DNA of 64,000 nt from Oribacterium sp. (GCA_004554245.1 SFND01000011.1:1-64000), one strand, 5' to 3'; counted from the first letter of the stretch, positions 18,397 to 27,051 are shown. Notes: a model not told the origin generated them from the sequence alone. Translations and numbers: made by a program.

Positions 18397-19509
18397 TTAT
18401 TCCACGTATCGTCCTGCGAGCTTTGCGCAGGACGGCTCGATGCGCAGTCGTCCGCTCTCGCTGTCCCTCGAAAGAAAGGTCCAGAGCATCATCTGTGCCT
18501 TCACCTCTTTCAGGAAATCGCCCTCCGGAAGATCCCGGTAGACTTTCGAGAAGCGGTTCAGATTTTCACTTCGCACCTCGCGAAGCAGTGCATCGAACTC
18601 CGGCTCCTCCAGTACGATACAGTCCCGGACATCGGTTTTCCAGATCTCACTCTGTACGCGTTTCTGGATGGCATCCAGCACGAGCAGCAGGATATCAGAC
18701 ACCGTACTAGAGCCTGGGAACGCCTCACCCAGTCCGCTGTCGTCGCTTAAGAGCAGCATAGCACCACCCTTCGAGATCTCGAGACGAAGCGAAAGCAGGA
18801 CGCTTAGTTCCTCCCGCATACGGGCACCCTGATTTTTCAGATACTCATAGTCGCCCTCCGCGCCCTCGGAGCGGTACAGCCCCGGTGCAAAGAGCAGTCG
18901 TCGGTAGACGCGGTGTCGTCGCACAAGGCCCTTATCCTCATCCACCTCGTACCAGCCGGAGTTCAGGAAATCCTCCAGACCACGATAGTGCATGATGTCC
19001 TCTGAAAAGCTGCGCATGTAGTAGAGGGAAACGCCGGTATTTTCATAGAGTACATCCTTCTGCGATTCCACGAAGCTGTCCTCCGAACCATCGGTCCGCT
19101 TCAGCATCCCCTGGCTCTCCGCATACTGCAGCACGCGCACCAGCCGCCGACGCTCCTGATAGGATGTCCAATCCACGCCACCACCCGGGAGATTCCCAGC
19201 GATGAATTCCGTGAGCTGCGAAAGGATAAACTGATCCTCGGCATGCTCCTCGAGAAACATGAGCAGCATCGAAAAGAACGCATACTCCCGCGGACTTCGG
19301 AACTCCTGTATGCCCATAAACGGCTTCGGCACCGCCGGGATCCGCTCGACCTTGATGAGCAGCTGATTTTCGATCATCGGGCAGCCCAGTCGCTCCGTCA
19401 CAAATTTACGGATCTCCTGCGCATGATCGCGGATCTGATAGTACAGCTCCCGATCCTCCGATTTCAGTATCCAGTGCTTCGACAGCAGCGCTTCCAGTTC
19501 TTCCTGCAT
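18397..19509 (-). CDS. jetB: Wadjet JetB-like protein (TIGR02678, DUF2398)
   Basis: 370 residues, ATG behind GAGGAGAACTGAGG and almost touching the jetA stop. Family-typical pieces: LLSKHWILKSEDRELYYQIRDH at the start, SPREYAFFSMLLMFLEE, WTSYQERRRLVRVLQYAESQGML, and LYENTGVSLYYMRSF. JetB corresponds to the kite subunit (MukE-like, tandem winged helices) that binds the kleisin JetA. Normal length, no defects seen. Confidence 0.9.
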   Translation of the reverse strand: MQEELEALLSKHWILKSEDRELYYQIRDHAQEIRKFVTERLGCPMIENQLLIKVERIPAVPKPFMGIQEFRSPREYAFFSMLLMFLEEHAEDQFILSQLTEFIAGNLPGGGVDWTSYQERRRLVRVLQYAESQGMLKRTDGSEDSFVESQKDVLYENTGVSLYYMRSFSEDIMHYRGLEDFLNSGWYEVDEDKGLVRRHRVYRRLLFAPGLYRSEGAEGDYEYLKNQGARMREELSVLLSLRLEISKGGAMLLLSDDSGLGEAFPGSSTVSDILLLVLDAIQKRVQSEIWKTDVRDCIVLEEPEFDALLREVRSENLNRFSKVYRDLPEGDFLKEVKAQMMLWTFLSRDSESGRLRIEPSCAKLAGRYVE

Positions 19510-19511
19510 CC

Positions 19512-20993
19512 TCAGTTCTCCTCTTCAAAAACGATGCGCATTTTCGGCATCTCGAAATCACCGTCCTCGCAGTGAACCACACAGCGTTCACCCCGGCCCG
19601 CACTTTCCAGGGTGAACCGCCGTCCATCCTCGGTACGTGCCGCCCGTCCCGGATCCTCCAGCGCATCAGATACCCAGCGAAGCAGTACCTCTCTCAGCTC
19701 TCGGGTGAGGCAAGGCAATGCTGAGAAATCGATGCAGCCATCCTGCTCGAGCTCCTGCAGCGCTGCATTTCGTGCTCGCTGCGCCTCCAGAATCTGCTGC
19801 CGCATCGCTTTTTTCTCTTCGCTGTGATCCGTGATTGCACTTCGATTGCTCCGCTCTGTGCCCTTCCGGGAGCGGGATTTCAACTGCTTCCGCTCCGGCT
19901 CCAGCGCATAGGCGCTCATATTCATGCTCTGGCTGTTCGCCTCCACCTCACTTCGAAGGTGCCGCGGTGTCTCTACACCGAAGATGCATGCACTCAGCTG
20001 ATGTGCTTCCGCCAGATCCTCGCAGGCGAGAAAGAGCTCCGCCACCTTGCGGTACTCTTCCCGTCGATTCGAGCCCATCGCACTCTTCTCACTCATCTCC
20101 ATGGCGAAACGTGTGATGCGACGGATGATGTCATTCGTCGCATCGAACAGCTTTCCGGCCTCATTGTCCTCGCCCTCAGAGGTCTGGAACCAGCGGCGGA
20201 TGCTCTCCAGCTTTCCGCGGTTATTCTCCGCGATGGTCTCCGGTGCCACCTGCTCCATCCGGGGTATCGCGGCTTCGTAAGCATTGACCTTCTCCAGCAC
20301 CGCCTCACAGAGCGATGGACTGAGGACCTGCAGCAGCTCCTCGATCACGCCGACGTTCCGCTGCAGACTCGTGACGAAGTTCCGAAGATACTCGACGAGC
20401 TTATCCTTAAACAGCAGAAACTCCTGTGTATGCATCATCTCTTCCGCACGCACGCTGCTGAGGTCGCGGATGTAATCATGGTAATTCTGATTGAGACGCG
20501 TGAAATTCCGCTCGAGATCATCCCAGAAATCATAGGCCTCTGCCGGCTCGGCATCGACCATCTCCGGGAAGCGTTCGATGGCCCGCCGGATACGCTCAAG
20601 CAGGGTCGGCTCCAGGGACCCACCCTCGATTTCGAGATGCTCGAGCCGAAGGACTAGACGCTCGATTTCTACGCTGTAGGGCGACATCTGGTAGCGGTAG
20701 CGCCGGCTCTGGAACTCCTCGAGGGAGCTCACATGACGCGTGTCCTGCAGTGTTTCGAGATTATGCCAGTTTACGAGGCTCGTGAGATCCTGCTGGCACT
20801 GCTCCAGCCGATAATCGCGGAATTCCGGGAATGCCCGCAGCGCATCATACACCTCCTCCTGGTACATCCAGTTGTGAAGCTTCTCCGTATTTTCATAGAA
20901 GATACGCATGATGCAGCGATACCGATCCGTATTTTCGGTATTCAGATACTGCACCTCCGGCAGCGGCTTCAGAAGTTTTTCTGTGATCTGCAC
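19512..20993 (-). CDS. jetA: Wadjet JetA-like protein (TIGR02677, DUF2397)
   Basis: 493 residues from a GTG with AAAGGA 9 nt upstream. Begins with LPEVQYLNTENTDRYRCIMRIFYENTEKLHNWMY and the conserved Arg/Tyr-rich RRYRYQMSPYSVEIERL; long helices follow, ending in a beta-rich tail. JetA is the kleisin-like (MukF-like) subunit joining the SMC heads. First gene of the four-gene operon jetA-jetB-jetC-jetD; a promoter would lie in 20994-21051 or further upstream in the RloAB genes. Confidence 0.9.
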   Translation of the reverse strand: MQITEKLLKPLPEVQYLNTENTDRYRCIMRIFYENTEKLHNWMYQEEVYDALRAFPEFRDYRLEQCQQDLTSLVNWHNLETLQDTRHVSSLEEFQSRRYRYQMSPYSVEIERLVLRLEHLEIEGGSLEPTLLERIRRAIERFPEMVDAEPAEAYDFWDDLERNFTRLNQNYHDYIRDLSSVRAEEMMHTQEFLLFKDKLVEYLRNFVTSLQRNVGVIEELLQVLSPSLCEAVLEKVNAYEAAIPRMEQVAPETIAENNRGKLESIRRWFQTSEGEDNEAGKLFDATNDIIRRITRFAMEMSEKSAMGSNRREEYRKVAELFLACEDLAEAHQLSACIFGVETPRHLRSEVEANSQSMNMSAYALEPERKQLKSRSRKGTERSNRSAITDHSEEKKAMRQQILEAQRARNAALQELEQDGCIDFSALPCLTRELREVLLRWVSDALEDPGRAARTEDGRRFTLESAGRGERCVVHCEDGDFEMPKMRIVFEEEN

Positions 20994-21051
20994 GCGTTTT
21001 GTCCTTTCCGATGGGGCACCCCATCCTCGTTTCTTTATTTAATACAAGTCA

Positions 21052-21366
21052 TTATATACGCAAGCCTGACAAATAAATGATCGCCTCATGAACATTCGAA
21101 AAGGTTTTGCAGTTCTTACATAGCCATTCATTTCTCTCATCTGTATCTTCCACCCCCGGCAAACCTTCCGGCAGAAGATTCTTCATCGTCTTTGCCGCAT
21201 TCGTTACCGCCGTCGGATAATGCTCTGCAATTTTCTCCGTTGCTTTTTTATCCCCCTTTACATAGCCAGGTTCGAGTCGTTTGAGATCCGAAATCATCTG
21301 CTCACTCTCACCTTCACAAAACACCACGATGTACGGTTTTTGTTTTCTGAACTGGCGAGGCATCAC
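21052..21366 (-). CDS. RloB-like protein with an internal deletion
   Basis: 104 residues. Starts MPRQFRKQKPYIVVFCEGESEQ as in RloB proteins, then jumps in frame to the C-terminal part (ISDLKRLEPGYVKGDKKAT and the end NEWLCKNCKTFSNVHEAIIYL). Full RloB proteins are about 200 residues; the missing middle of about 100 residues would hold the TOPRIM-like acidic motif and the central histidine region, so it is probably inactive. It overlaps the ATPase gene by 4 bases (ATGA), the normal RloA-RloB pairing. The surrounding DNA is visibly more AT-rich than the cobalamin genes, which suggests transfer. Confidence 0.75.
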   Translation of the reverse strand: MMPRQFRKQKPYIVVFCEGESEQMISDLKRLEPGYVKGDKKATEKIAEHYPTAVTNAAKTMKNLLPEGLPGVEDTDERNEWLCKNCKTFSNVHEAIIYLSGLRI

Positions 21367-22661
21367 TTCACCTCCTCGATGTCAAGGTCCGGAATCGCAC
21401 CGTACTTTCCCAGCAGGTATCCCTTACGGATATTCTCTGTCGTTCTGGTTCCGAATTCGCTGATGCTGTAAAGCTCTGATGATCCATCCTCATGATTTTT
21501 GTCCGCAAAATATATCTGGTCCTTGCGAAGAAGCTCCATATTCAGAAGCTCTGTATTATGCGTTGTGAAAATCAGCTGCGCCCCCTTCGGATTTGTTTCC
21601 TTGCTCTGGAATTTTGCGACAATGTAATCAACGAGCAGCGGGTGGAGACCCTTTTCGATTTCATCCGTCAAAAGAACGCCGCCGTTCGCAAGCACAGATT
21701 CGATAGCCGGTGCAATCGACATCAACGTTCTGGTGCCATCCGATTCATCCGAAAGATCCAGTGGATAAAGCTGCCCGTTACCATGCTGATCCTTGCCCTG
21801 ATGCATGGATATAGCCTTTACTTCATTCATCGCGATTTTGGCATCTGCATTATCTGAAGTCTGCGACAGCGCCTGAAGAAAACGTGCAAGCGCCGATCTG
21901 ACACCTTCCGGCAGATCCTCTGGCATCTCCAGTTCCTGAATCTCTTTACTGTTCATTTCGAACTGCATATCTTCGATGCCAAAATCTGCTGCCTTTGCAT
22001 AATCACTGATGGCCTTCAACATTCCGGGATTATCCGAATAATCGAGCAGCTGCTTCGGAATATCCGAATAATCCCTCGAGAAGTAAATCCGCTCTCGGAA
22101 CCATCGCATCGCACTAACGCAGGCTTGATCATTCATCGTGCAGGCAACCGAAAAGAACAGCTGATTCGGTGCAACCATCTTTGCAATCAGTTTACGCTTA
22201 GTTTTTTCTTCCGTAAAATCAAATTCCTGCCCTTCTCTCGTAAAAACAAGTGCCTTCTGTCCCTTCGGCGCATAGTACAGGGACTCGGAATAGACCCGCT
22301 CACGATCCGCAGAAAACGCATACCAGTATTTGATACCCTCCAGTGTATAGATGAATTCAAATGCACTCGGTGCATTCTGAGAGTAATCATTTAATCGAAA
22401 TGGATGGACAGGAATCGGTGCATCTGCATGCTGGGTTCTCTGCGCATTTTTAATAAACTGAACCGCCAGCCAGAATGCACGGATGACATTACTTTTTCCA
22501 CCACCATTTTTTCCATAAATCGCGACACCCGGAAGAAGACTGGTTTTACTGTTATACTTGATCAGGGAATTTTTATACATTCCCAGACCGCTCGCCTCCA
22601 TGGATAAAACCGCCTCGTCACGGAAAGATCTATAATTTTTAAATCGAAATTCAATCAACAT
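21363..22661 (-). CDS. RloA-like AAA family ATPase (AAA_15/AAA_21)
   Basis: 432 residues from ATG 22661 behind GGAGGTGA. Typical start MLIEFRFKNYRSFRDEAVLSM, Walker A VAIYGKNGGGKSNVIRAFW, signature-like LSDESDGTRTLMSIAP, Walker B GGVLLTDEIEKGLHP and a His switch in IFTTHNTELL. SMC/OLD-like ABC ATPases of this type pair with RloB or with TOPRIM/DUF4435 partners in phage defence. Here the partner is the shortened RloB next door, so the pair may be crippled. GC is lower than in the flanking genes. Confidence 0.85.
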   Translation of the reverse strand: MLIEFRFKNYRSFRDEAVLSMEASGLGMYKNSLIKYNSKTSLLPGVAIYGKNGGGKSNVIRAFWLAVQFIKNAQRTQHADAPIPVHPFRLNDYSQNAPSAFEFIYTLEGIKYWYAFSADRERVYSESLYYAPKGQKALVFTREGQEFDFTEEKTKRKLIAKMVAPNQLFFSVACTMNDQACVSAMRWFRERIYFSRDYSDIPKQLLDYSDNPGMLKAISDYAKAADFGIEDMQFEMNSKEIQELEMPEDLPEGVRSALARFLQALSQTSDNADAKIAMNEVKAISMHQGKDQHGNGQLYPLDLSDESDGTRTLMSIAPAIESVLANGGVLLTDEIEKGLHPLLVDYIVAKFQSKETNPKGAQLIFTTHNTELLNMELLRKDQIYFADKNHEDGSSELYSISEFGTRTTENIRKGYLLGKYGAIPDLDIEEVK

Positions 22662-22905
22662 CCCGCTCACCTCCACCACCAGTATAAATCCAGAGTTCGT
22701 GATATTCAAACGTTTTTATCACATTTTATGATTTTTATTGCTCAATTTTGAACGTATTAATCGGTTTCTTTCTTCTGTCGGAAGATACAGCTGTAGGATT
22801 CCTCTTTAGGTTTCCCTCTTAACTTACGTATATTCTTCGTGACCAGCGTCGGCTTGCACGCACCGGAGGAACCTGCGTATTAGCTTGCGTATATCCTTCG
22901 TCCCC

Positions 22906-24312
22906 CTACGCTTCCACCGCGACGGCAGTCGTCACGCTCCCGTGGATCGTCTTATGCACCAGCACCTCAGCGTGGCCGCTCCGTCCCGCGGCATAGGCCG
23001 CCGCCCGCTCGCAGACATTGGCCACCCCCGTCACCGACTGGACGAAGCTGCTGCCCGCGAAGGCCCCCTCCACCGTCCGAAGCTCCTCCGCCGTGTAGGT
23101 CACGAACGGCACTCCGCTTTCGTAGCTGTACGCGAGGATCCCCGCCTCCTGCTTCTTCAGGTCGATGCTCGCAAGGGCCACCACCGCGCGTGGGTCAATG
23201 CCGGCATCCTCGAGGCAGGTGGCGACTGCCGCTGCGACCTCGGCCTGCGTCACGCCCTTCCGCGCACCCAGACCCACATGAACCCGCTTCGCGATGAGGC
23301 GGAGGCCTGTAGCCTGGTTCAGCAGCTTCGTCCGGTAGCTGATCACGATGTCAGCGCGGTCGATGTCCTGCGCCGGGACAAGCTCCGCCTCGTGGCGAGC
23401 CGGGCGCTGCACGAGACGCTCCATCGGGATGTCCGAGTAGATCCGCAGCTTCTCGCCGCGAAGAACCTTCGCGCTCACCTCCTTCGCCTTTCGGAGATCC
23501 GTAAGGAGGAAGCCGTTTTCCTTTGCGAAGGTATCTACCGCGAAGGCACTCTCCGCGTCCGTCGCCGTCGTGATGATGGGCTCCGCCTCGATCAGCGACG
23601 CCGCCGTGCGGGCCAGTGCATTGGCTCCACCCAGGTGACCGCTCAGCAGTGAGATCACGTAGCGCCCCGCCTCGTCGATGACGAGCACCGCCGGATCCAC
23701 GGCCTTCCCACAGATAAACGGCGCGATCGCACGCACCGCGATGCCCGTCGCCCCCACGAAGATGATGGCGTCGCACGGATGCCTAGTACCGGCGTCTCTA
23801 GTCCTTGCATCCATCTCACAGGCACCAGATTTTTCTGATTCGAAGCCATGCTCAAGTCCACCAGCACCGAGGGCGCAGATCTCCGGCTTTTCTTCGAAAT
23901 CGGACAACGAAACACGCTTTCCGTCTGTATCGTCTGCCGGCTTCGTGAACCACTCCCCGACGATGTCCTGCAGGCTCCGCGGATCGGAAATCGCCGGCAG
24001 CGCCTCCGTCTTCGCATGCAGCTCGATACGTGGCGGCTGTGAAACCTCCTTAGACGATCCCCTGTACGACAAATGCAAATCCTCAGAAAGACCTGCGGCC
24101 TGTTGCCCTCCGACAGCTGCCCGGGAGACATCCTGATCGACGACAGGATCTGAACGCCATAAGGCCTCCTGCCCTCCACCACCTGTCCGGGAGGCATCCT
24201 GATCGACAGCATTGGCTGAACCTAACGTATCCGACGCCGTGATCCAGCGCGTGCGCAGCTCCTCCGCCAGCCGATATCCCTTTTCCGTAAATGCGATCAT
24301 CTGAATATTCAT
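22906..24312 (-). CDS. cbiG: Cobalt-precorrin-5A hydrolase
   Basis: 468 residues, ATG with AGGA upstream. Opens the delta-lactone of cobalt-precorrin-5A releasing acetaldehyde. The middle has IIFVGATGIAVRAIAPFI, DPAVLVIDEAGRYVISLLSGHLGGANAL; the CbiG C-terminal domain has VGLGARKGVTQAEV, LASIDLKKQEAG, PFVTYTAEEL, SSFVQSVTGVANVCERAA and the last KTIHGSVTTAVAV. The usual length is about 340. Around 100 extra residues sit between the first 20 residues and the conserved part; within them a 22-residue unit (DQD.SR..GGQ) is duplicated. 244 bases of unremarkable AT-rich DNA separate it from the RloA-like gene. Confidence 0.93.
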   Translation of the reverse strand: MNIQMIAFTEKGYRLAEELRTRWITASDTLGSANAVDQDASRTGGGGQEALWRSDPVVDQDVSRAAVGGQQAAGLSEDLHLSYRGSSKEVSQPPRIELHAKTEALPAISDPRSLQDIVGEWFTKPADDTDGKRVSLSDFEEKPEICALGAGGLEHGFESEKSGACEMDARTRDAGTRHPCDAIIFVGATGIAVRAIAPFICGKAVDPAVLVIDEAGRYVISLLSGHLGGANALARTAASLIEAEPIITTATDAESAFAVDTFAKENGFLLTDLRKAKEVSAKVLRGEKLRIYSDIPMERLVQRPARHEAELVPAQDIDRADIVISYRTKLLNQATGLRLIAKRVHVGLGARKGVTQAEVAAAVATCLEDAGIDPRAVVALASIDLKKQEAGILAYSYESGVPFVTYTAEELRTVEGAFAGSSFVQSVTGVANVCERAAAYAAGRSGHAEVLVHKTIHGSVTTAVAVEA

Positions 24313-24419
24313 CGATATCCTCGCTGCTTTCTTCTATACTGAATTCCCAAATTCTATACTACGCACGTCACATCGTTCGCATACTGTTTCCACTCGCTCA
24401 TAGCACGCACTATCATAGC

Positions 24420-25214
24420 TTATTTCGACGATGCCGATGTACTCCCCTGTCGAAACGCAGTCGTGAAGCCCGGGTCGTAGAGCTTCGAGGCTTCGTAGAT
24501 TGTCGCGTCGCAGGTGGCGCGGCCGACGATGATGAGCGCTGGCTTGAGACGCCCGGCCTCGTTGCGCGCCTCCGACGTTTCGAAGGCCTCCGGCAGCTTT
24601 GCGAGCGTCGTGCGCACCACGCGCTCGTCCGGCCAGGATGCACGGAATACGACCGCGGTCGGCGTGTTCTCCGGATAGCCACCGGCGAGAAGCTCGGTCT
24701 TCACCTTGTCCGCGAGGGTTGCCGACAGAAACAGCACCATCGTCGCCTGATGCGCGGCAAGCTTCGCGAGCTGCTCCCGCTCCGGCACCGGCGTCCGCCC
24801 CTCTGCACGGGAGATGATCACCGTCTGCGTCACGCCCGGCAGGGTATATTCCGTCTGAAGCGCGGCGGCTGCACCACAGAACGCACTGACGCCGGGACAT
24901 ACATCGTAGTCGATGCTGTGCGCCTTCAGAAAATCCATCTGCTCCCGGATGGCACCGTAGAGCGAGGGGTCACCCGTGTGGAGGCGGGCAACATTGGCCC
25001 CCGACTGCGCGGCCTCGAGATACAGCGCGCAGACCTCGTCGAGATTCATATCCTTCGAATCATAGATGCGCGCATCCGGCCGGCACTCCTCGAGCAGCGC
25101 CGGATTCACCAGCGAACCCGCGTAGATCACGATCTCCGCCTCGCGGAGAAGCCGCGCGCCCTTCCGTGTGATCAGCTCCGGATCGCCCGGACCCGCCCCG
25201 ATAAAATGAACCAT
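24420..25214 (-). CDS. cbiF: Cobalt-precorrin-4 C11-methyltransferase
   Basis: 264 residues. Tetrapyrrole methylase with VHFIGAGPGDPELITRKGARLL, YAGSLVNPALL, RLHTGDPSLYGAIREQMD, CPGVSAFCGAAAAL, QTVIISRAEGRTPVP, ATMVLFLSA and a C-terminal PALIIVGRA. Normal length, no insertion. Directly upstream of cbiG in the same direction. The start codon lies right at the edge of a block of DNA shared with the end of the rloB gene. Confidence 0.95.
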   Translation of the reverse strand: MVHFIGAGPGDPELITRKGARLLREAEIVIYAGSLVNPALLEECRPDARIYDSKDMNLDEVCALYLEAAQSGANVARLHTGDPSLYGAIREQMDFLKAHSIDYDVCPGVSAFCGAAAALQTEYTLPGVTQTVIISRAEGRTPVPEREQLAKLAAHQATMVLFLSATLADKVKTELLAGGYPENTPTAVVFRASWPDERVVRTTLAKLPEAFETSEARNEAGRLKPALIIVGRATCDATIYEASKLYDPGFTTAFRQGSTSASSK

Positions 25215-25217
25215 ACC

Positions 25218-25335
25218 TGCCTCGTTTCTTTATGTGATAGAAGTCATTATATACGTACGTTTGACAAAAAAATGATCAGCTCCTGGGATTTGAGAAAGTT
25301 TTCAGTCCCTGCAGCGCCATTTTTCATCATTCATT
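25218..25335 (-). pseudogene. Remnant of the 3' end of a second rloB gene
   Basis: Read on the minus strand, this stretch matches the last 30 codons and trailer of the rloB gene at 21027-21112: the peptide KTFSN..ELIIFLSNVRI-stop against KTFSNVHEAIIYLSGLRI-stop, with at least one frameshift and in-frame stops further up, and the DNA after the stop (AAGTCATTATATACG and CTCGTTTCTTTAT) also shared. The rest of the gene is absent. Confidence 0.7.
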
Positions 25336-25397
25336 TTGACACCTGACATTTTAGCATAAAATGTATACACTTCGTGAAAATATAAAAAAGTATGGTG

Positions 25398-25486
25398 ACA
25401 GTGTTACTGTTCACTCGTGACTCAGCCTCCGGCTGCTGTCCGCCGAGCCACGCCTTGACTTACCTACGTTTGAGCAGTAACGTGAC
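25398..25486. repeat. Palindromic element, family 2, copy 1
   Basis: Bounded by GTTACTGTTCA and its inverted copy TGAGCAGTAAC and containing GGCTGCTGTCCGCCGAGCC and CCTTGACTTACCTACG. The same ends and the GGCTGCTGTCCGCCG core recur at 26963-27051. A half hairpin like copy C of the other family (GGGGCCCCGGCGGGGCGGC) follows at about 25506-25530. Confidence 0.55.
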
Positions 25487-25536
25487 AGTTCAGGCAAGCA
25501 GGCAGGGGCCCCGGCGGGGCGGCAACGGTTTTTCCT

Positions 25537-26325
25537 TCACCCGAGCGCCACGTCCAGCACCATCATCACGCTGAAGCCGGCGGCGAAAAGCAGGGTCCCG
25601 ACATTCGAGTGGCGGCCCTGCGACATTTCCGGAATCAGCTCCTCCACGACGACATACAGCATGGCACCGGCGGCGAAGCTGAGGAGATACGGCAGCAGCG
25701 GAACGATGAGCTGCGCGGCGAGGATCGTCAGCACCGCACCGATCGGCTCCACGACGCCCGACAGCACACCGCCGAGGAAGGCCTGCCGCTTACTCTCCCC
25801 CTCCGCGCGAAGCGGCATCGAGATGATCGCCCCCTCCGGGAAGTTCTGAATCGCGATACCGAGCGAGAGTGCCAGCGCACTGGCCGCCGTGATCTGCACG
25901 CTCCCCGACAGGAAGCCCGCGTACATCACACCGACCGCCATGCCCTCCGGGATGTTGTGGAGCGTCACCGCCAGCACCATCATCGTCGGTCGCTTCAGCC
26001 GCGTCTTCGGTCCCTCCGCCTCACTGCTGCCGACATGCATATGCGGAATCAGGTGATCCAGCACCAGCAGAAACAGCACGCCGATCCAGAAGCCGACGAA
26101 GGCCGGCACGAAGGACAGCTTCCCCCAGCCTGCCATCTGCTCGATCGCCGGAATCAGCAGACTCCAGATGGATGCCGCCACCATGACCCCCGCCGCGAAG
26201 CCGGCCAGCGCCCGCCGCACCAGCTCCCCCAGCGCCCGCTTCATGAAAAACACACACGCCGCCCCGAGACTCGTCCCCAGAAACGGAATCGCGATACCGA
26301 TCACTGCATTCATTTCGTTCGTCAT
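25537..26325 (-). CDS. ZIP family metal transporter
   Basis: 262 residues from ATG 26325 behind GGGAGGG; a longer frame to 26421 has no support. Eight hydrophobic spans are visible. The ZIP signature helices are TMMVLAVTLHNIPEGMAVGV and LALSLGIAIQNFPEGAIISMPL, with the HNIPEG and QNFPEG metal-site motifs, and a His-rich loop LDHLIPHMHVG. ZIP proteins import Zn, Fe or other divalent metals. Its place inside a cobalamin locus invites the idea of cobalt supply, but the motif does not tell the metal. It is read divergently from the SGNH gene. Confidence 0.9.
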   Translation of the reverse strand: MTNEMNAVIGIAIPFLGTSLGAACVFFMKRALGELVRRALAGFAAGVMVAASIWSLLIPAIEQMAGWGKLSFVPAFVGFWIGVLFLLVLDHLIPHMHVGSSEAEGPKTRLKRPTMMVLAVTLHNIPEGMAVGVMYAGFLSGSVQITAASALALSLGIAIQNFPEGAIISMPLRAEGESKRQAFLGGVLSGVVEPIGAVLTILAAQLIVPLLPYLLSFAAGAMLYVVVEELIPEMSQGRHSNVGTLLFAAGFSVMMVLDVALG

Positions 26326-26508
26326 TTCTACCCTCCCTTTTATCCATCGGATGTGCTGCGTAGCGCCGCCATCGTCGCACACGCGTATATATCGGATAGG
26401 CGCGCGGAAACCGATGTTCACGTTCTGCCATCGTCGCGTATATATATATCCTGTCCAGATAGTTAGTTTATATTAACTTTTTGGCAAATGCCACTGTTTT
26501 CTACCATT

Positions 26509-26908
26509 TATCTAATCTGGCCTGATTTTGAAGATATTGGATATGCTTTTTGTCTGGAAGCGTTGGAAGAAACTGGAAATTATCCAATTTTCTAAGATTT
26601 CAAAAATACTGGATATCAGACGCTTTATTTCATAAGAGAGCTCTGCTCCCAGGTATCCAGCTTTTAGGAAAAAAGCGATTATTGGATATGCCTTCAACGA
26701 AATGCTTCACCGAAGCTCCAAATACATATCCACTTTTTTGAAAAGCAACGGCTATTAGATAGTACGCATATATGTGTATATTTCATTTCACAGAAAACTA
26801 TCCAATAAGTGTCCTATTTTGAAATCGTAGATATTTTTGCCCCACTCTCAAAAATGATAAAACTTGTTATAAATATCCATTATCTCAAAAACCGACAGCT
26901 ATTGGATA
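26509..26908. repeat. Six-unit periodic inverted-repeat array (TATCY-N24-TRGATA)
   Basis: Six 35-bp units start at 26509, 26581, 26654, 26727, 26799 and 26874, giving steps of 72, 73, 73, 72 and 75. Each is TATCC (once TATCT), exactly 24 bases, then TGGATA or TAGATA. The first inner base is A in all six, and most have TAT before the right half. The 37-40-base stretches between units share nothing obvious. The array is in the 870-base AT-rich divergent region between the ZIP and SGNH genes. It could be a series of protein-binding sites, a centromere-like array, or a strongly decayed CRISPR-like array; no cas genes are present. Confidence 0.8.
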
Positions 26909-26962
26909 GTGCCACCGATTTTCATTTATTATGGCCGCGCTGCCCATGAAAAACCCGCTCAA

Positions 26963-27051
26963 CATTACTGTTCAACCGTAGTTAAGTCAAGGAGACGGCA
27001 GACGAGTGGAGTGGCTCGGCTGCTGTCCGCCGGGCTACGTCTGAACAGTAG
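26963..27051. repeat. Palindromic element, family 2, copy 2
   Basis: Ends ATTACTGTTCAACCGTAG and CTACGTCTGAACAGTAG are inverted copies; inside are AAGTCAAGG and GGCTGCTGTCCGCCGGGC, shared with 25398-25486. The two copies bracket the ZIP gene and the periodic array. Confidence 0.55.

Noticed and set aside
22662..25536. Cobalamin riboswitch upstream of cbi genes
   Set aside because: No B12-box-like sequence was seen in 22662-22905, 25215-25536, 34890-35019 or the other gaps of the locus.
26509..26908. CRISPR array
   Set aside because: Unit length and period fit, but the 35-bp units agree only at their ends, and no cas gene is in the window. Reported instead as a spaced inverted-repeat array.
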